Origin: an uncultured Anaerolineae bacterium
GTDB lineage: Bacteria > Chloroflexota > Anaerolineae > Anaerolineales > Villigracilaceae
Length of the DNA stretch: 57,707 bases
Assembly: GCA_903838415.1 (NCBI GenBank)
Contig: CAILYI010000149.1
Span: 1-57,707, forward strand
Reading direction: 5' to 3'
Positions 25,631 through 35,221 of this stretch are shown here, piece after piece. Both the position numbers and the translations under genes were made by a program. Position 1 is the first letter of the stretch. Every line of letters begins with the position of its first letter. The notes beneath the pieces were generated by a model. That model had not been told where the DNA came from. It worked only from the letters and a program-made list of their open reading frames with translations, and did not search any database.

Positions 25631-27000
25631 TAAGACTCCTTTGAAACGGCGCAAACCAGCTCGTTTGCCAGCCAGAAAGGCGGCAGATAAGCGGTCCCAT
25701 CCGTCAGGGGCAGCAGCTCTTCAGCCAGTTCAATGCCGAGGGCTTCAATCATCAGCTTACGCCGGTTCTGCACACGTGCCCACAGCACCGGGTGATTTGA
25801 CTTCAGTTCAGCGCGCAGCGAGGCGTCTGCCACAGCCACGGTATCTTCGCAGTTAGTCAGCCAGCCCGCCGGAAGCGGCGTTGGGATGATGTCGCTCTGG
25901 AAGACCATCCCCGAGCGGATTTTTTCAGTACTGTCGGCCCGGATGGGCGAACTTGTCCATTCTTCGTAGGAGGTCAGGTGTCCCGGGTTGAGCATGGCGT
26001 GCATCCCGCTGCCCTCGAAAGCTCCGGCGACTGTTTGGAATATTTCTTTGCCCGTTGCGCCGATGCGCATCTTCTGGTACCAGCTGGCAACTACCTGGAA
26101 ATAGGGCGCGGCGACTTTTTCAAAGTAGCCCATATCCGGTTGTCCGAGCATCATGCCCGCCCGGCAGGATAGACTGCCCCAATACCCCAACCCGGTGGAG
26201 ACTGCATCGCCGTATTCAATGATTTTGCCGCTCGGACTGCGCAGTCCGTTAATCTCGCCCTTGCCTGAGACGAAAATTGGGTGCATGCTCAGCGGCTGAC
26301 CGGAGAAACGCATCAACTGCATGGCTTGCATCTCGCTCATGCCCGGACGTGTGCCGGTCAGAATGCTGAAAACAGCTGCTGAAGAGGTGCGGGCGGCCCA
26401 TTCAAACGCGGCAATCTGGTCGGCGGAGTTCAGGTTGCGCAGCCCGGTTTCGGGGTGCATCAACAGGGCGGTTCCATCCACCAGTTTTCCGCTGTTTCCG
26501 AGCAGGCTGCGCACCACATCCACAAAAAAAGCCGGGATGAAAGCCGGGGCGCTGGGTTCGTCGGTTTCGTAAGTTTCCAGATATTTCCAGCCTACCAGGC
26601 AGGCAGATTGCCCGCTGTTCAAGCCAATCTTTGCCAGGACGTCTTTCAGGCGCGGAGCGCTGACGCGTGGTTGCGAGTTCAGGCTGAAAGTCTGGCACAA
26701 TTCCGCGTCCACCGGCACCCGCACGATCGGCAGGTAGCCCAGCCCTTCGTTTCCAACAATTAATGTGCGCTGACCGTTGCGTCCCAGTACCAGTAAACCT
26801 TCTTCAAAGCGCGGATCGTAGCTGATCAGCCAAGTCAGGTTGGCGGAATGTTCCCGGTCGGCAAAGACCAGCACCCAGTCAGTTCCCGCCGCCTGATAAA
26901 GGGCGGACAATCTGCGCTCGTATTCCTCGGATGGTATGGCGGGAATCTCTTCCGAGAATTGGAATTCAGGTAAGGGGACGTGCTTCAAAACAATCTTCAT
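25630..27000 (-). CDS. M24/creatinase-like protein, second copy
   Basis: A 456-residue protein with creatinase N-domain and M24-like C-domain but few intact metal ligands. The usual Asp pair region reads DAVSTGLGYWGSLSCRAGM and the next Glu is Asp (VFQSDIIP), while a His (NPGHLTSYEE) and a late Glu (NCEDTVAV) are kept. Like the gene at 16681 it may be a metal-free C-N hydrolase rather than a peptidase. GGAG precedes the ATG. It sits between the regulator gene and the isoaspartyl peptidase gene in the same leftward operon. Confidence 0.78.
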   Translation of the reverse strand: MKIVLKHVPLPEFQFSEEIPAIPSEEYERRLSALYQAAGTDWVLVFADREHSANLTWLISYDPRFEEGLLVLGRNGQRTLIVGNEGLGYLPIVRVPVDAELCQTFSLNSQPRVSAPRLKDVLAKIGLNSGQSACLVGWKYLETYETDEPSAPAFIPAFFVDVVRSLLGNSGKLVDGTALLMHPETGLRNLNSADQIAAFEWAARTSSAAVFSILTGTRPGMSEMQAMQLMRFSGQPLSMHPIFVSGKGEINGLRSPSGKIIEYGDAVSTGLGYWGSLSCRAGMMLGQPDMGYFEKVAAPYFQVVASWYQKMRIGATGKEIFQTVAGAFEGSGMHAMLNPGHLTSYEEWTSSPIRADSTEKIRSGMVFQSDIIPTPLPAGWLTNCEDTVAVADASLRAELKSNHPVLWARVQNRRKLMIEALGIELAEELLPLTDGTAYLPPFWLANELVCAVSKES

Positions 27001-27018
27001 GGAGCCTCCAGGTTTGAA

Positions 27019-27759
27019 TCAGGAATTTCGGACAGCATGGAATAAAAACTCATAGCGGTCGCCACGGTAATAAGTGATGACGTATTCCACCGGCTGATCG
27101 TTTTCTAAAAAGGCCGGGCCGCTTACCAGCATCAGGGCACTTCCAACCGGGACCTTAAGCAGTTCAGCCTGTTCACTCGTTGCCAGAACGGGGCTGAGCG
27201 AACGGTCAGCGTAACCGATTCTCAGAGAAAGGTGAGCGGAGAGCAGTTCGAAGAGAGAGCCCGCGGCAATCGCCTCGCCGGATAATCCCGGCATCAGCGC
27301 GCAAGGGATGTAGGCTGTGCTGATCGCCATCGGCTCACCATCCGCCAGCCGTAACCGGCGAATTTCGTGCGTCTGTTCTTCCGGCTGCATCCTGAGTTCG
27401 GTTGCGATGCTGGCGGGTGGCGTGATCTGTGCCAATCCCAACAAGCGCGTATCAGGTTTTAGTCCGCGCTGGCGCATATCTTCGCTAAAACTGACCAGTT
27501 TGGACAGCTCATAGCGACTGCCCTTGGATGCCACGAAGGTGCCCTTGCCCCGTCGTGATGTCACAAAACCCTGATTTTCCAGAACCTCGATGGCCTGTCG
27601 CACCGTATTACGGCTGACGTTGTAGCGGGCGATCAAGTCTGTTTCCGAGGGCAGCAGGTCGCCGGGTTTGAACTGCTGATGGATCATCAGCTTGATCTTC
27701 TCTGCCAGCTGGAAATACAAAGGCTCAAAGCTATTGCGGTTCAATGGCTTATTGGGCAT
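27019..27759 (-). CDS. GntR-family regulator, HutC/UTRA type
   Basis: A 246-residue regulator. The winged helix is at about 8-76 (PSETDLIARYNVSRNTVRQAIEVLENQGFV), the UTRA ligand domain at about 95-240. It leads the operon it presumably controls, and a palindrome lies just behind the predicted transcription start. UTRA domains bind small metabolites, often the transport substrate or its breakdown product. Confidence 0.94.
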   Translation of the reverse strand: MPNKPLNRNSFEPLYFQLAEKIKLMIHQQFKPGDLLPSETDLIARYNVSRNTVRQAIEVLENQGFVTSRRGKGTFVASKGSRYELSKLVSFSEDMRQRGLKPDTRLLGLAQITPPASIATELRMQPEEQTHEIRRLRLADGEPMAISTAYIPCALMPGLSGEAIAAGSLFELLSAHLSLRIGYADRSLSPVLATSEQAELLKVPVGSALMLVSGPAFLENDQPVEYVITYYRGDRYEFLFHAVRNS

Positions 27760-27818
27760 GTTGGCTCGGATGGGTTTGAGATTGGAGCGGTGGATTGTGC
27801 TATTTCGAACTCATGCGG

Positions 27819-27874
27819 TTATTGGCTTGTACCAATAAGTTATTTTATTATAATGACCGATATAAAAAAGTCAA
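27819..27874 (-). promoter_or_regulatory. Promoter and operator of the HutC-type regulator operon
   Basis: Reading leftward: -35 TTGACT (27874-27869), 16-base spacer, -10 TATAAT (27852-27847). Just behind the expected start lies TTATTGG-CTTGTA-CCAATAA (27819-27838), a perfect 7-bp inverted repeat placed to block the polymerase. It fits a binding site for the GntR protein encoded next. Confidence 0.75.
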
Positions 27875-28169
27875 TCACCTATTTTAGTTTTCGGCAAGCT
27901 GATATATTGATTGGATCCTTTCCCCATCCAAAACATTCCGGTTTTGCAGTTTGACCGAATTTCACTATTGGTGGAAAAACTCGTTTTCGAGCTCCTTCGG
28001 GTGGGCTAGAAACCCAAAAGCAGCCGACTGGCGATATGTCAGTGGGCTGCTTTCGCTTAACTACCTGCCAGGAATTACCCTCGCTCAAAGCTGATTCCGA
28101 AATTGCCAACCTCCCTGCAGTTTTATTCGATTATGGAAGCGGAAATTATTTTGGAGATAAATGTTGGTG
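27875..28169. other. Intergenic region, mostly featureless
   Basis: Lies between the DUF6398-like gene and the HutC-type operon. Apart from the terminator hairpin listed separately I see no gene or site. A 76-codon open frame on the minus strand (27879-28109) has no ribosome site or recognisable sequence. Confidence 0.4.
28018..28052 (-). terminator. Probable intrinsic terminator of the leftward beta-CASP/DUF6398 pair
   Basis: AAGCAGCC (28018-28025) pairs with GGCTGCTT (28045-28052), with an inner ACTG/CAGT helix. On the minus strand the stem is followed by TTGGGTTTCT. It lies about 120 bases past the DUF6398-like stop. Confidence 0.6.
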
Positions 28170-28700
28170 CTATTCATGCGCGCTCTCTTTTTCTGGCGGC
28201 AGATAAGGGATCAGGCCCTTGCGGTAGGCTTCTTCTTGCAGTGGGCGAGGCAGGCTGCGGGCATCCATAATGAAACCGTTAACCATGACCATCCAGGCCA
28301 TCGTATTTTTTTCCATGCGGCTGGGTAATGTCCAGTGAGAATCCATCAAACCAATCTTGAGAATCTGCTTGATCTGGGTCGAGCGATTCCCGCCCGTGCT
28401 TTTGGACACTCCGAACCATTCGCAAAGCTCATCGGCGCGGATGTGAGGTTTCTGACTTTTATCGAACAAAAAATTGACCGATCCAACCGTGTGCGCGATG
28501 CCACAAGCCCAACTTTTCGCCTGGCCAGTGACCAGGGGCGAGGGCCGTTTGCGCGCCAGCGTAGCCGTCATTTCACGACAGAGCTGGGCGTATTCGTCGT
28601 TCAACACTTCCTGGCAAAAAGCATCGGTCAGCGCCGTGATGGCTGTGTAGGTGGGCAGCATCGGCTCGGGAACGGATAAACTTTTGGTTTTTGGGGGCAT
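28170..28700 (-). CDS. DUF6398-like protein
   Basis: A 176-residue protein that resembles the DUF6398 family: LTDAFCQEVLNDEYAQLCR (about 24-42), LARKRPSPL (about 48-56), VGSVNFLFDKSQKPH (about 72-86) and a possible helix-turn-helix around LCEWFGVSKSTGGNRS. Function is unknown. The second half contains a near-invariant MVMVNGFIMDARSLP. It starts 11 bases after the beta-CASP gene and so shares its transcript. Confidence 0.75.
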   Translation of the reverse strand: MPPKTKSLSVPEPMLPTYTAITALTDAFCQEVLNDEYAQLCREMTATLARKRPSPLVTGQAKSWACGIAHTVGSVNFLFDKSQKPHIRADELCEWFGVSKSTGGNRSTQIKQILKIGLMDSHWTLPSRMEKNTMAWMVMVNGFIMDARSLPRPLQEEAYRKGLIPYLPPEKESAHE

Positions 28701-28711
28701 GCTCGACTCCT

Positions 28712-31492
28712 TTATTCTACAATGGCTGAAATGCGCTCCAGCCCCAGGGCCTCGGCACCGCGCAAACGGAAAAGGCCATCGACCAAAACGTAACCATCAG
28801 CGGCGCGGCGCACCTGGATCGGGGGCATAATGCCCATGTGGCGGGCGCGTTCGATGGCCTTTTCCAATTTGACGGGATCAAGACTCAAGGTTTGCTGGGA
28901 GCGGGTCAACCGGATACGATTGATTGGGATTTGCATAACATCGGAATTTACGACGGGGGCTTTGGGATTTTGGATTGCGGCCTGGCTGAGAGTGATTCGC
29001 ATCTGGAATCCGGTCTGGATTTGGAAAGATTCCGTCAAATCAGCCAAAAGCCCGGCTTCAGGCGAATCCGCTAAAACCGCGCTGACTTCAGCTTTTTCTG
29101 GATAAATGCTGGGGCCTTTGCTGATGGCAAGTTCGGCCCGGGTCAACAGGGCGCGGGCGATTTCCAGGATGGCACCCTGATTGGGCTGCGGATTAACACT
29201 CAGCGGCCAGCCGGTTTGCCGGGCCAGCACTTCGATCTGTTCCTGATACCTTCCAGCGATCTGCGGCGAGATAAACGAAAGCACAATTTCGCCATCTTTC
29301 AAGCTGGTACGATAGAGCGTACTGCCCTCCAAAGCGGATTTGATGAAAGCATAGGCAGCGTTGATTTCCATCTGCGTACCGGCAGGAGCGGCGGAAACCG
29401 TCGCAGCCACGGCAGGCTGGGAGCCTTCTGTGACCTCCAGTTCCCAACCACTGATGGCAAAGAATTGGTCACAGATTTCATCAATATCGCCATTCAGAAA
29501 GGAAAAAGGGGCCAGGGCGATGGCTACACATTTTTGGTCGCGGTGAATGGCGGGGCCTTTGACGATTTGCCAGCCTTTGGGCTGTAGTTCGCGCACCAGG
29601 GCGTTGAGCGCCGCCTGATTCGTTTCGGGGGCAATTTCCACCTGCCAGCCGGTCGCTTCGCGCAGCGAGACGATTAAGTCTGCGTAAAGGTCGCGGGCCG
29701 CATCGGGGAAGTCAAAAGTCAGGGTCAGGATTTGATCAGCCAGGCGGTAGCCGCTTTTTCGCAGGCGCGCGGCGGGTGGAAAGTGTCCATTGGCAACGGC
29801 GATGGCTTGATTCGGCTCCATCCGCGCCGATTTGGCGGAAGGTGGCTGCAGCGGCGCTAACTCGGCCGGGGTGGGGGGATTCTCTCCCATAACGGCCAGC
29901 ACGGCTTCGGGGTAGACGGATTGTCCCAACCCGGGGGCAATCTCCACCCACAGGTGGTCGCTTTCGAGGGCGAGACAACGCACGGTAGTCGCGTCATCCC
30001 CTTTGATGGCAATCCATTTGCCGACAGCATCTGCAAAGTCACGCATTTTCTCGCGGCGCTGACGGGTAAGCGCATCCCAGCGGGTGCGTGGATCATCGCT
30101 TGAGTCTGGTTTTTGGAAGCGGGCCTGGCGGTTAAAATGCAGTTCCACCACTTGCCCGGCGCGTGGCAGATGCACAATCCGCCCGCGCTGGCTGAGGGCT
30201 TTTTCGAGGCTTTCCCGGGCAGATGCATCCCCGTGAACCAGAAAAACATGCTCCGGGTTGAGGGTTTCAGTGAGATTGATGAGCTGCGCTTCATCGGCGT
30301 GGGCCGACAGTGAGTAGCTACCAATCCGGCATTGAACATCGACCTTGTCTTTCCCCAGGCGGATCGTGCCGGAGCCGCGCTCGGTCAATTCCTGCAAGCG
30401 GCGGCCAGGCGATTCTTCATCCTGGTAGCCGGTCAGCAGGATGGCGTGCTGTGGATTGGGCGCCAGCGCGCGGGCATAGGAGAGTGACGGGCCACCCGCC
30501 AGCATCCCCGAACTGGAAACGATGACTGCCGCGCCAGGGTTCCAAATGAGAGCGTTGCGCTGCTCGTTGGAGGCCACCGGGCGGATGCGGTCGTTGAAAA
30601 ACTGGCAGTTTTGTTCCTGCAACGCAAGGGGCAGGGCCTCGCCAAAGCCGGGATAGGCATGACAAATGGTGCGCACCATGCCATCGGCCCAGATGGGTAC
30701 GGGGGGCAGCTCGCCGCGCCGCTGGTATTCGTTGAGAATCAGTAAAACTTCCTGCGCGCGCCCCAGGGCAAAAGCCGGGATGAGCACTTTGCCGCCTGCG
30801 GCTGTCACCTGCGCCACTGTTTCGACCAGGTTGCGCTCCTGAACTGCGCGGTTGGCGTGCAGCCGTCCACCGTACGTGCTTTCGATGATGATGGCATCCG
30901 GGTGAAAGGCGGGCGGCCTGGCCCCATCGACTGTGCGTTGAGCCGAAATGGAAATGTCGCCGCTGATCAGCAGGCGGCCTTCATCACTTTCCAGGCCGAT
31001 CATGGCCGCACCGGCGATATGCCCGGCAGGGAAAAAGGTGGCTGCCAGCCCGTCGGCCAGTGGGATGCGTGTTTTAAACGGTACCGGCACCAGCGCAGAC
31101 ATCAGCCGCTGTACGGCCAGATCGTCAAAAAGCGGGAGTTCACCTTCCTCGTCCAGCCGCGATTGCATAATGCGGCGCGCATCCTGGTGCAGTACGCGGG
31201 TGAGCGCCAGTGTAGGCGCGGTGGCATAAACAGGGACATTGGGGTAGCGCCCAACCACCAATTCCAGCGCGCCGGTGTGGTCGGTATGGGCGTGGGTGAC
31301 GAGAATGGCATCGAGCTTGCCGGAACCGGCTTCGATCTGACTCAGGGCGGGCAACTGGTCGGCGGCCAGCCCCCAGTATGATTTTGGCGAGGGACGGATG
31401 CCGCAATCGACCAAAACGCGCCGCCCGGCGGTTTCGATCAAGATACCACTTGCGCCAACTTCGTCTGCGCCACCTAAAAACGTGATTTTCAT
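28712..31492 (-). CDS. Beta-CASP metallo-beta-lactamase RNase-like protein with C-terminal ParB-like domain
   Basis: A 926-residue protein. The metallo-beta-lactamase core carries HAHTDH at 67-72 and later zinc ligands (AGHIAGA near 156-162, SGDIS near 175-179), and the beta-CASP insert follows to about 420 (IIESTYGG, SSSGMLAGG, HADEAQL). So far this matches KH-free cleavage/polyadenylation-type RNases. The middle (about 430-850) has two repeats with TGW and NQ motifs. The last 75 residues (MQIPINRIRLTR... VDGLFRLRGAEALGL) look like a ParB/Srx nuclease-type domain. Likely an RNA-processing enzyme; the ParB-like tail could bind nucleic acid or a nucleotide. It diverges from the sensor-kinase gene. 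Confidence 0.82.
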   Translation of the reverse strand: MKITFLGGADEVGASGILIETAGRRVLVDCGIRPSPKSYWGLAADQLPALSQIEAGSGKLDAILVTHAHTDHTGALELVVGRYPNVPVYATAPTLALTRVLHQDARRIMQSRLDEEGELPLFDDLAVQRLMSALVPVPFKTRIPLADGLAATFFPAGHIAGAAMIGLESDEGRLLISGDISISAQRTVDGARPPAFHPDAIIIESTYGGRLHANRAVQERNLVETVAQVTAAGGKVLIPAFALGRAQEVLLILNEYQRRGELPPVPIWADGMVRTICHAYPGFGEALPLALQEQNCQFFNDRIRPVASNEQRNALIWNPGAAVIVSSSGMLAGGPSLSYARALAPNPQHAILLTGYQDEESPGRRLQELTERGSGTIRLGKDKVDVQCRIGSYSLSAHADEAQLINLTETLNPEHVFLVHGDASARESLEKALSQRGRIVHLPRAGQVVELHFNRQARFQKPDSSDDPRTRWDALTRQRREKMRDFADAVGKWIAIKGDDATTVRCLALESDHLWVEIAPGLGQSVYPEAVLAVMGENPPTPAELAPLQPPSAKSARMEPNQAIAVANGHFPPAARLRKSGYRLADQILTLTFDFPDAARDLYADLIVSLREATGWQVEIAPETNQAALNALVRELQPKGWQIVKGPAIHRDQKCVAIALAPFSFLNGDIDEICDQFFAISGWELEVTEGSQPAVAATVSAAPAGTQMEINAAYAFIKSALEGSTLYRTSLKDGEIVLSFISPQIAGRYQEQIEVLARQTGWPLSVNPQPNQGAILEIARALLTRAELAISKGPSIYPEKAEVSAVLADSPEAGLLADLTESFQIQTGFQMRITLSQAAIQNPKAPVVNSDVMQIPINRIRLTRSQQTLSLDPVKLEKAIERARHMGIMPPIQVRRAADGYVLVDGLFRLRGAEALGLERISAIVE

Positions 31493-31654
31493 CTGCTCTT
31501 CCTGAATTCGGCTAATACCGGTGAGTTGAGAATTGGAATATTATAACTGCACACCGATCGTGTAAAATGAACCGTAGCAAATTTCTTTTGACGGGCGTCT
31601 CCTGCGGGTATAATCAGACATGCCATCCATCCTCAATAAAATCTGCGACCTGCT

Positions 31655-34351
31655 ATGAAAGACCAAGCGCCGGGATTCTTCAGCCTCCTGCACTTGCGCC
31701 GCGATTTGGGAATCCAACTGCTGGCACTCTACCTGCTGCTGGTGATTCCCGCGCTGACCGCCATCCTGAGTTTCGATTTCATCACCGGGCGGCAGATTCA
31801 GGCTGAAGTGAGGGCCAGTGACCTGTCACTGACGCGCGCCATCGCCAAGGAAACTGGTCAGCGCCTGCAAAGCGCGCTCAAAGCGGTGGAAAACCTGGGA
31901 ACTTATCCGGCTGTGATTGCTTCCGACCCGCAAGGGATGGAAGCAATTTTTGCAATTGCGAGCAGCGCCCGCTCGGATGTCAACCTGATTTACCGCCTGA
32001 CACAAGAAGGACGGATGCTGTACCACTACCCTCCCGGCCCAAGCAGTACTGTGGGCACGGATTTCTCATTTCGTGAATATTTCAAACGCGCCAAGCTAAG
32101 CAGCGGCCCGCTGATGTCCGAAGGGCGCATCTCGCCCACCACCGGCCAGCCGGTGGCAACCGCACTGATGCCGATCCGCTCAGCGACGGGAGAATTCGAG
32201 GGACTGGTGGCAGCCAATATCCGTCTGGAAAGCCTGAGCGCCACCTTGCGCGAAATTTTGGCCGAACATACCGACGGCGAATTCTTCCAAATCTTCATCA
32301 TTGACCACGTCGGACAGATTATCGCCCACCCAAATGCGCCTGAATTACTGCGAAAGATCGCCGATCTGGCCCCGGCGCTGGTCAATGTTGGGCAAATCCA
32401 GGATAATACCAGCCTGATTGCCACGGATGGGTTGGGCGTTGAAACCCTGTATACCTACACCGCCATCCCCGGCACCGGCTGGGGAGTTGTGGCCAGCCGC
32501 CCAACGGCAGCGGCCTTTTCCAAACAAATTACATTTCATCGCATCACGCTGGCCGCCTGTGCCGGTTTCGCGGTCGTCGGCGGCCTGTTCTGGTTGATGC
32601 TGGCGCGCGCAGTCATCCTGCCCGTTGAAAAGCTCTCAGGTATCAGTCAGAAAATCGGGGCCAATGAACCTGTCGCAGCGGATGACCGGCTCTTTCTCGA
32701 GAAATCATCCCATCGCCCGGATCAAATCGGGAATCTGATCGCCAGCCTGCTGCGGATGGAAAGTTCAATCCGCGAGCGCATGAATGAACAGGCCACGCTG
32801 CTTGAAACCAGCCAGGCGGTGGTCTCCTCGCTTGATTCCCAGGTGGTGCTGAATCGCATCCTGGAGCAGGTGGAGCGCTTGATGAACGTGGAAAAAGTGG
32901 TGCTGGTGGCGCTGGCCGAAGAAGAAGGCGTCTTTCGCGCGCGCGCCAGCCGGGGTCTTTCGCAAGACTACACCAACCAGATGTCGATTCAGCCCGATGA
33001 GCCTTACTCGGTGACGATGCGCGCCATCCGTACGGGCGAACCGATGCAAATCAGCGATACTGAATCTGATTCCACCTACAGCCCGCGCGCCAGGGCCGAA
33101 GGCTATCGCTCCATGCTGGCAGTGCCACTTAAGACTCAGCACACGCCACCCTCCGCCCTGATTGTCTATCGCCCCGACCCGCATGAATACAGCCATTCTG
33201 AAATGCAGCTGCTGGTCAGTTTTGCCAACCATGCCACCATGGCGATCGAGAACGCGGCCCTGTTTGCGCGTTCTGATACACGGCTCAAAGAACAAACCCG
33301 GCGCATCGAAGCGTTAATCCAATCCATGCAGGATGGCCTGATCTTGGGCAATTTGCGCGGAAACGTCATGTATGCCAATCGCCGCATCAGCGAACTGGCC
33401 GGGTTGGCGCCCAATGAAGTCATCAGAATGCCGGTCAAGCGCGTCATCCGGTTGATTCTGTCCCATGCGCTGGACCCGGTCACAGCGAAAAAGGAAATGG
33501 ATCGGGCGTTGGAAGAGCTTGAAACCGTCAGCGTGGAGTTTACCCTGCAAATCAACGGACGCACGCTGTTTGTGCGGGCGCAAACCTTCAATGTGACCGA
33601 CCCGCAGGATATTTCGCTGGGAAAAGGGATCATCCTGAAGAACATTACCGCCGACCGGCAACTGGATCGCATGAAATCGAGCCTGATCTCCACTGTCAGC
33701 CATGAGCTGCGCACGCCGCTGGCCTCGATCAAAGGCTACGCCACCACGCTGCTGGCCGAAGATGTGGAATGGGATCGCGCCTCGCAGCGCGAATTCCTGG
33801 AGATCATCTCAAGCGAATCAGACCGTCTGAGCGACCTGGTCAATAACCTGCTCGATCTTTCGCGCATCGAATCGCAAAACCTGCGGATTGAGCAGGTTGA
33901 GTGCAGCCTCGAAGACCTGATTCAGAGCGCCGCCCAGCGCGCGCATTTAACATCCAGTAACCAACTGGTTGTATCCATTGCACCCAATTTGCCCGGCTTG
34001 TTTGCCGACCCGCCACGGCTGGAAACCATTTTGCGGAATCTACTCGAAAACGCGGTCAAATACGCCGGGGAACAGGCCGAAATCAGGCTGAAAGTCTTTC
34101 AGCGCGGGCAAGATTTCATTTTTCAAATGGAAGATAACGGTCCGGGCATTCCGGCCGACCAAAGCCAGCGCGTCTTCGAATCCTTCTACAGGCTGGATAA
34201 CAGTCTATCGCGCGCGGCGGGCGGTGCCGGGTTGGGGCTGGCAATTTGCCAGGGCTTTGTCGCGGCGCATGGCGGTAAAATCTGGATCGAAACGCGCGAA
34301 AGCGGCGCCTGTATCGCCTTCTCTATTCCAATTTTGACAATGGCGGTTTGA
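31655..34351 (+). CDS. Membrane sensor histidine kinase (Cache-HAMP-GAF-PAS)
   Basis: An 898-residue kinase. A membrane segment near 25-45, an extracytoplasmic double-Cache-type sensor region (about 50-285), a second membrane segment near 295-318 and a HAMP-like linker, then a GAF domain (about 385-540), a PAS domain (about 555-665), the dimerisation helix with phospho-accepting His in STVSHELRTPL (about 682-692) and the ATPase domain with DNGPGIP and GAGLGLAICQGF. It senses an external small molecule. It is paired with the response-regulator gene two bases downstream and sits ahead of an amino-acid uptake operon it may control. Confidence 0.93.
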   Translation: MKDQAPGFFSLLHLRRDLGIQLLALYLLLVIPALTAILSFDFITGRQIQAEVRASDLSLTRAIAKETGQRLQSALKAVENLGTYPAVIASDPQGMEAIFAIASSARSDVNLIYRLTQEGRMLYHYPPGPSSTVGTDFSFREYFKRAKLSSGPLMSEGRISPTTGQPVATALMPIRSATGEFEGLVAANIRLESLSATLREILAEHTDGEFFQIFIIDHVGQIIAHPNAPELLRKIADLAPALVNVGQIQDNTSLIATDGLGVETLYTYTAIPGTGWGVVASRPTAAAFSKQITFHRITLAACAGFAVVGGLFWLMLARAVILPVEKLSGISQKIGANEPVAADDRLFLEKSSHRPDQIGNLIASLLRMESSIRERMNEQATLLETSQAVVSSLDSQVVLNRILEQVERLMNVEKVVLVALAEEEGVFRARASRGLSQDYTNQMSIQPDEPYSVTMRAIRTGEPMQISDTESDSTYSPRARAEGYRSMLAVPLKTQHTPPSALIVYRPDPHEYSHSEMQLLVSFANHATMAIENAALFARSDTRLKEQTRRIEALIQSMQDGLILGNLRGNVMYANRRISELAGLAPNEVIRMPVKRVIRLILSHALDPVTAKKEMDRALEELETVSVEFTLQINGRTLFVRAQTFNVTDPQDISLGKGIILKNITADRQLDRMKSSLISTVSHELRTPLASIKGYATTLLAEDVEWDRASQREFLEIISSESDRLSDLVNNLLDLSRIESQNLRIEQVECSLEDLIQSAAQRAHLTSSNQLVVSIAPNLPGLFADPPRLETILRNLLENAVKYAGEQAEIRLKVFQRGQDFIFQMEDNGPGIPADQSQRVFESFYRLDNSLSRAAGGAGLGLAICQGFVAAHGGKIWIETRESGACIAFSIPILTMAV

Positions 34352-34353
34352 GC

Positions 34354-35046
34354 ATGAATACTACCCCTCTGGTGCTGATCGTTGACGACGAAAAACCGCT
34401 GCGTGATTTCGTGCGGCGCAACCTGGAAGTGCGCGGATTCAACACCCTGACCGCTTCCAATGGTCTTGAAGCGCTGACCATCTTTGAAAGCCAGGATATT
34501 GACCTGGTGATCCTGGATATCATGATGCCACAACTTGACGGTTTTGATACCACCCGCCGCATCCGACAGATTTCCAGCGTCCCGATCATCATTCTGACCG
34601 CACTGGGCGAGCAGGATGACAAAATCAAGGCCTTCGATCTGGGCGTGGATGACTATCTGACCAAGCCATTCGGAACCGGCGAATTGCTGGGGCGCGTCAA
34701 AGCGGTGCTGCGGCGGGCCCAATGGGCGGAAGTGCAGCCAGACCAGGAAACCATTGTGCGCGGAGAAATCTCCGCTGACCTGGTCCGGCACCAGATCACA
34801 GCCCGCGGCAGGCTGATCGATGTGACCCCGACCGAATTTAATTTATTGGTCTATCTGATGAAAAATACCGGCAAGGTGCTCTCGCACCGCATCATTTTGC
34901 AGCATGTGTGGGGAACCGAATACGGCGAAGAATCGGAATATCTGCGCGTCTACATGGGCAAACTGCGCCAAAAAGTGGAAGAAGACGCCAATCACCCCCG
35001 TTATATCCAGACCGCGCGTGGAGTGGGTTATCATTTTGAAAGTTAG
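34354..35046 (+). CDS. OmpR-family response regulator
   Basis: A 230-residue regulator: receiver domain with phospho-acceptor Asp55 (VILDIMMP), Lys in LTKPFG near 105, and a C-terminal winged helix with VTPTEFNLLVYLMKN. ATG at 34354 is preferred; a TTG at 34348 overlaps the kinase stop. Partner of the upstream kinase, and 175 bases ahead of the livK-like gene. Confidence 0.95.
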   Translation: MNTTPLVLIVDDEKPLRDFVRRNLEVRGFNTLTASNGLEALTIFESQDIDLVILDIMMPQLDGFDTTRRIRQISSVPIIILTALGEQDDKIKAFDLGVDDYLTKPFGTGELLGRVKAVLRRAQWAEVQPDQETIVRGEISADLVRHQITARGRLIDVTPTEFNLLVYLMKNTGKVLSHRIILQHVWGTEYGEESEYLRVYMGKLRQKVEEDANHPRYIQTARGVGYHFES

Positions 35047-35221
35047 CCAAGACGCTTACGCAGAAAAATTCCTTTATACGATTTTTACAAATCACGGGAT
35101 AAATTTAGTCTTTTTTTGCATTCCTTTTGTAAAATAAAAATAGAGAAAACGTCCCGCTTTCTCTTGGTCAGTCTGGGAGATCTGTCCAATCGATTTTCAT
35201 TTTTCGCACGAGGAGAAGATT

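Noticed and set aside
27879..28109. 76-codon open frame on the minus strand
   Set aside because: No ribosome site, no recognisable sequence, and it covers a terminator hairpin.
35047..35221. Promoter for livK
   Set aside because: A/T-rich, but I could not pair a -35 with a -10 at normal spacing.
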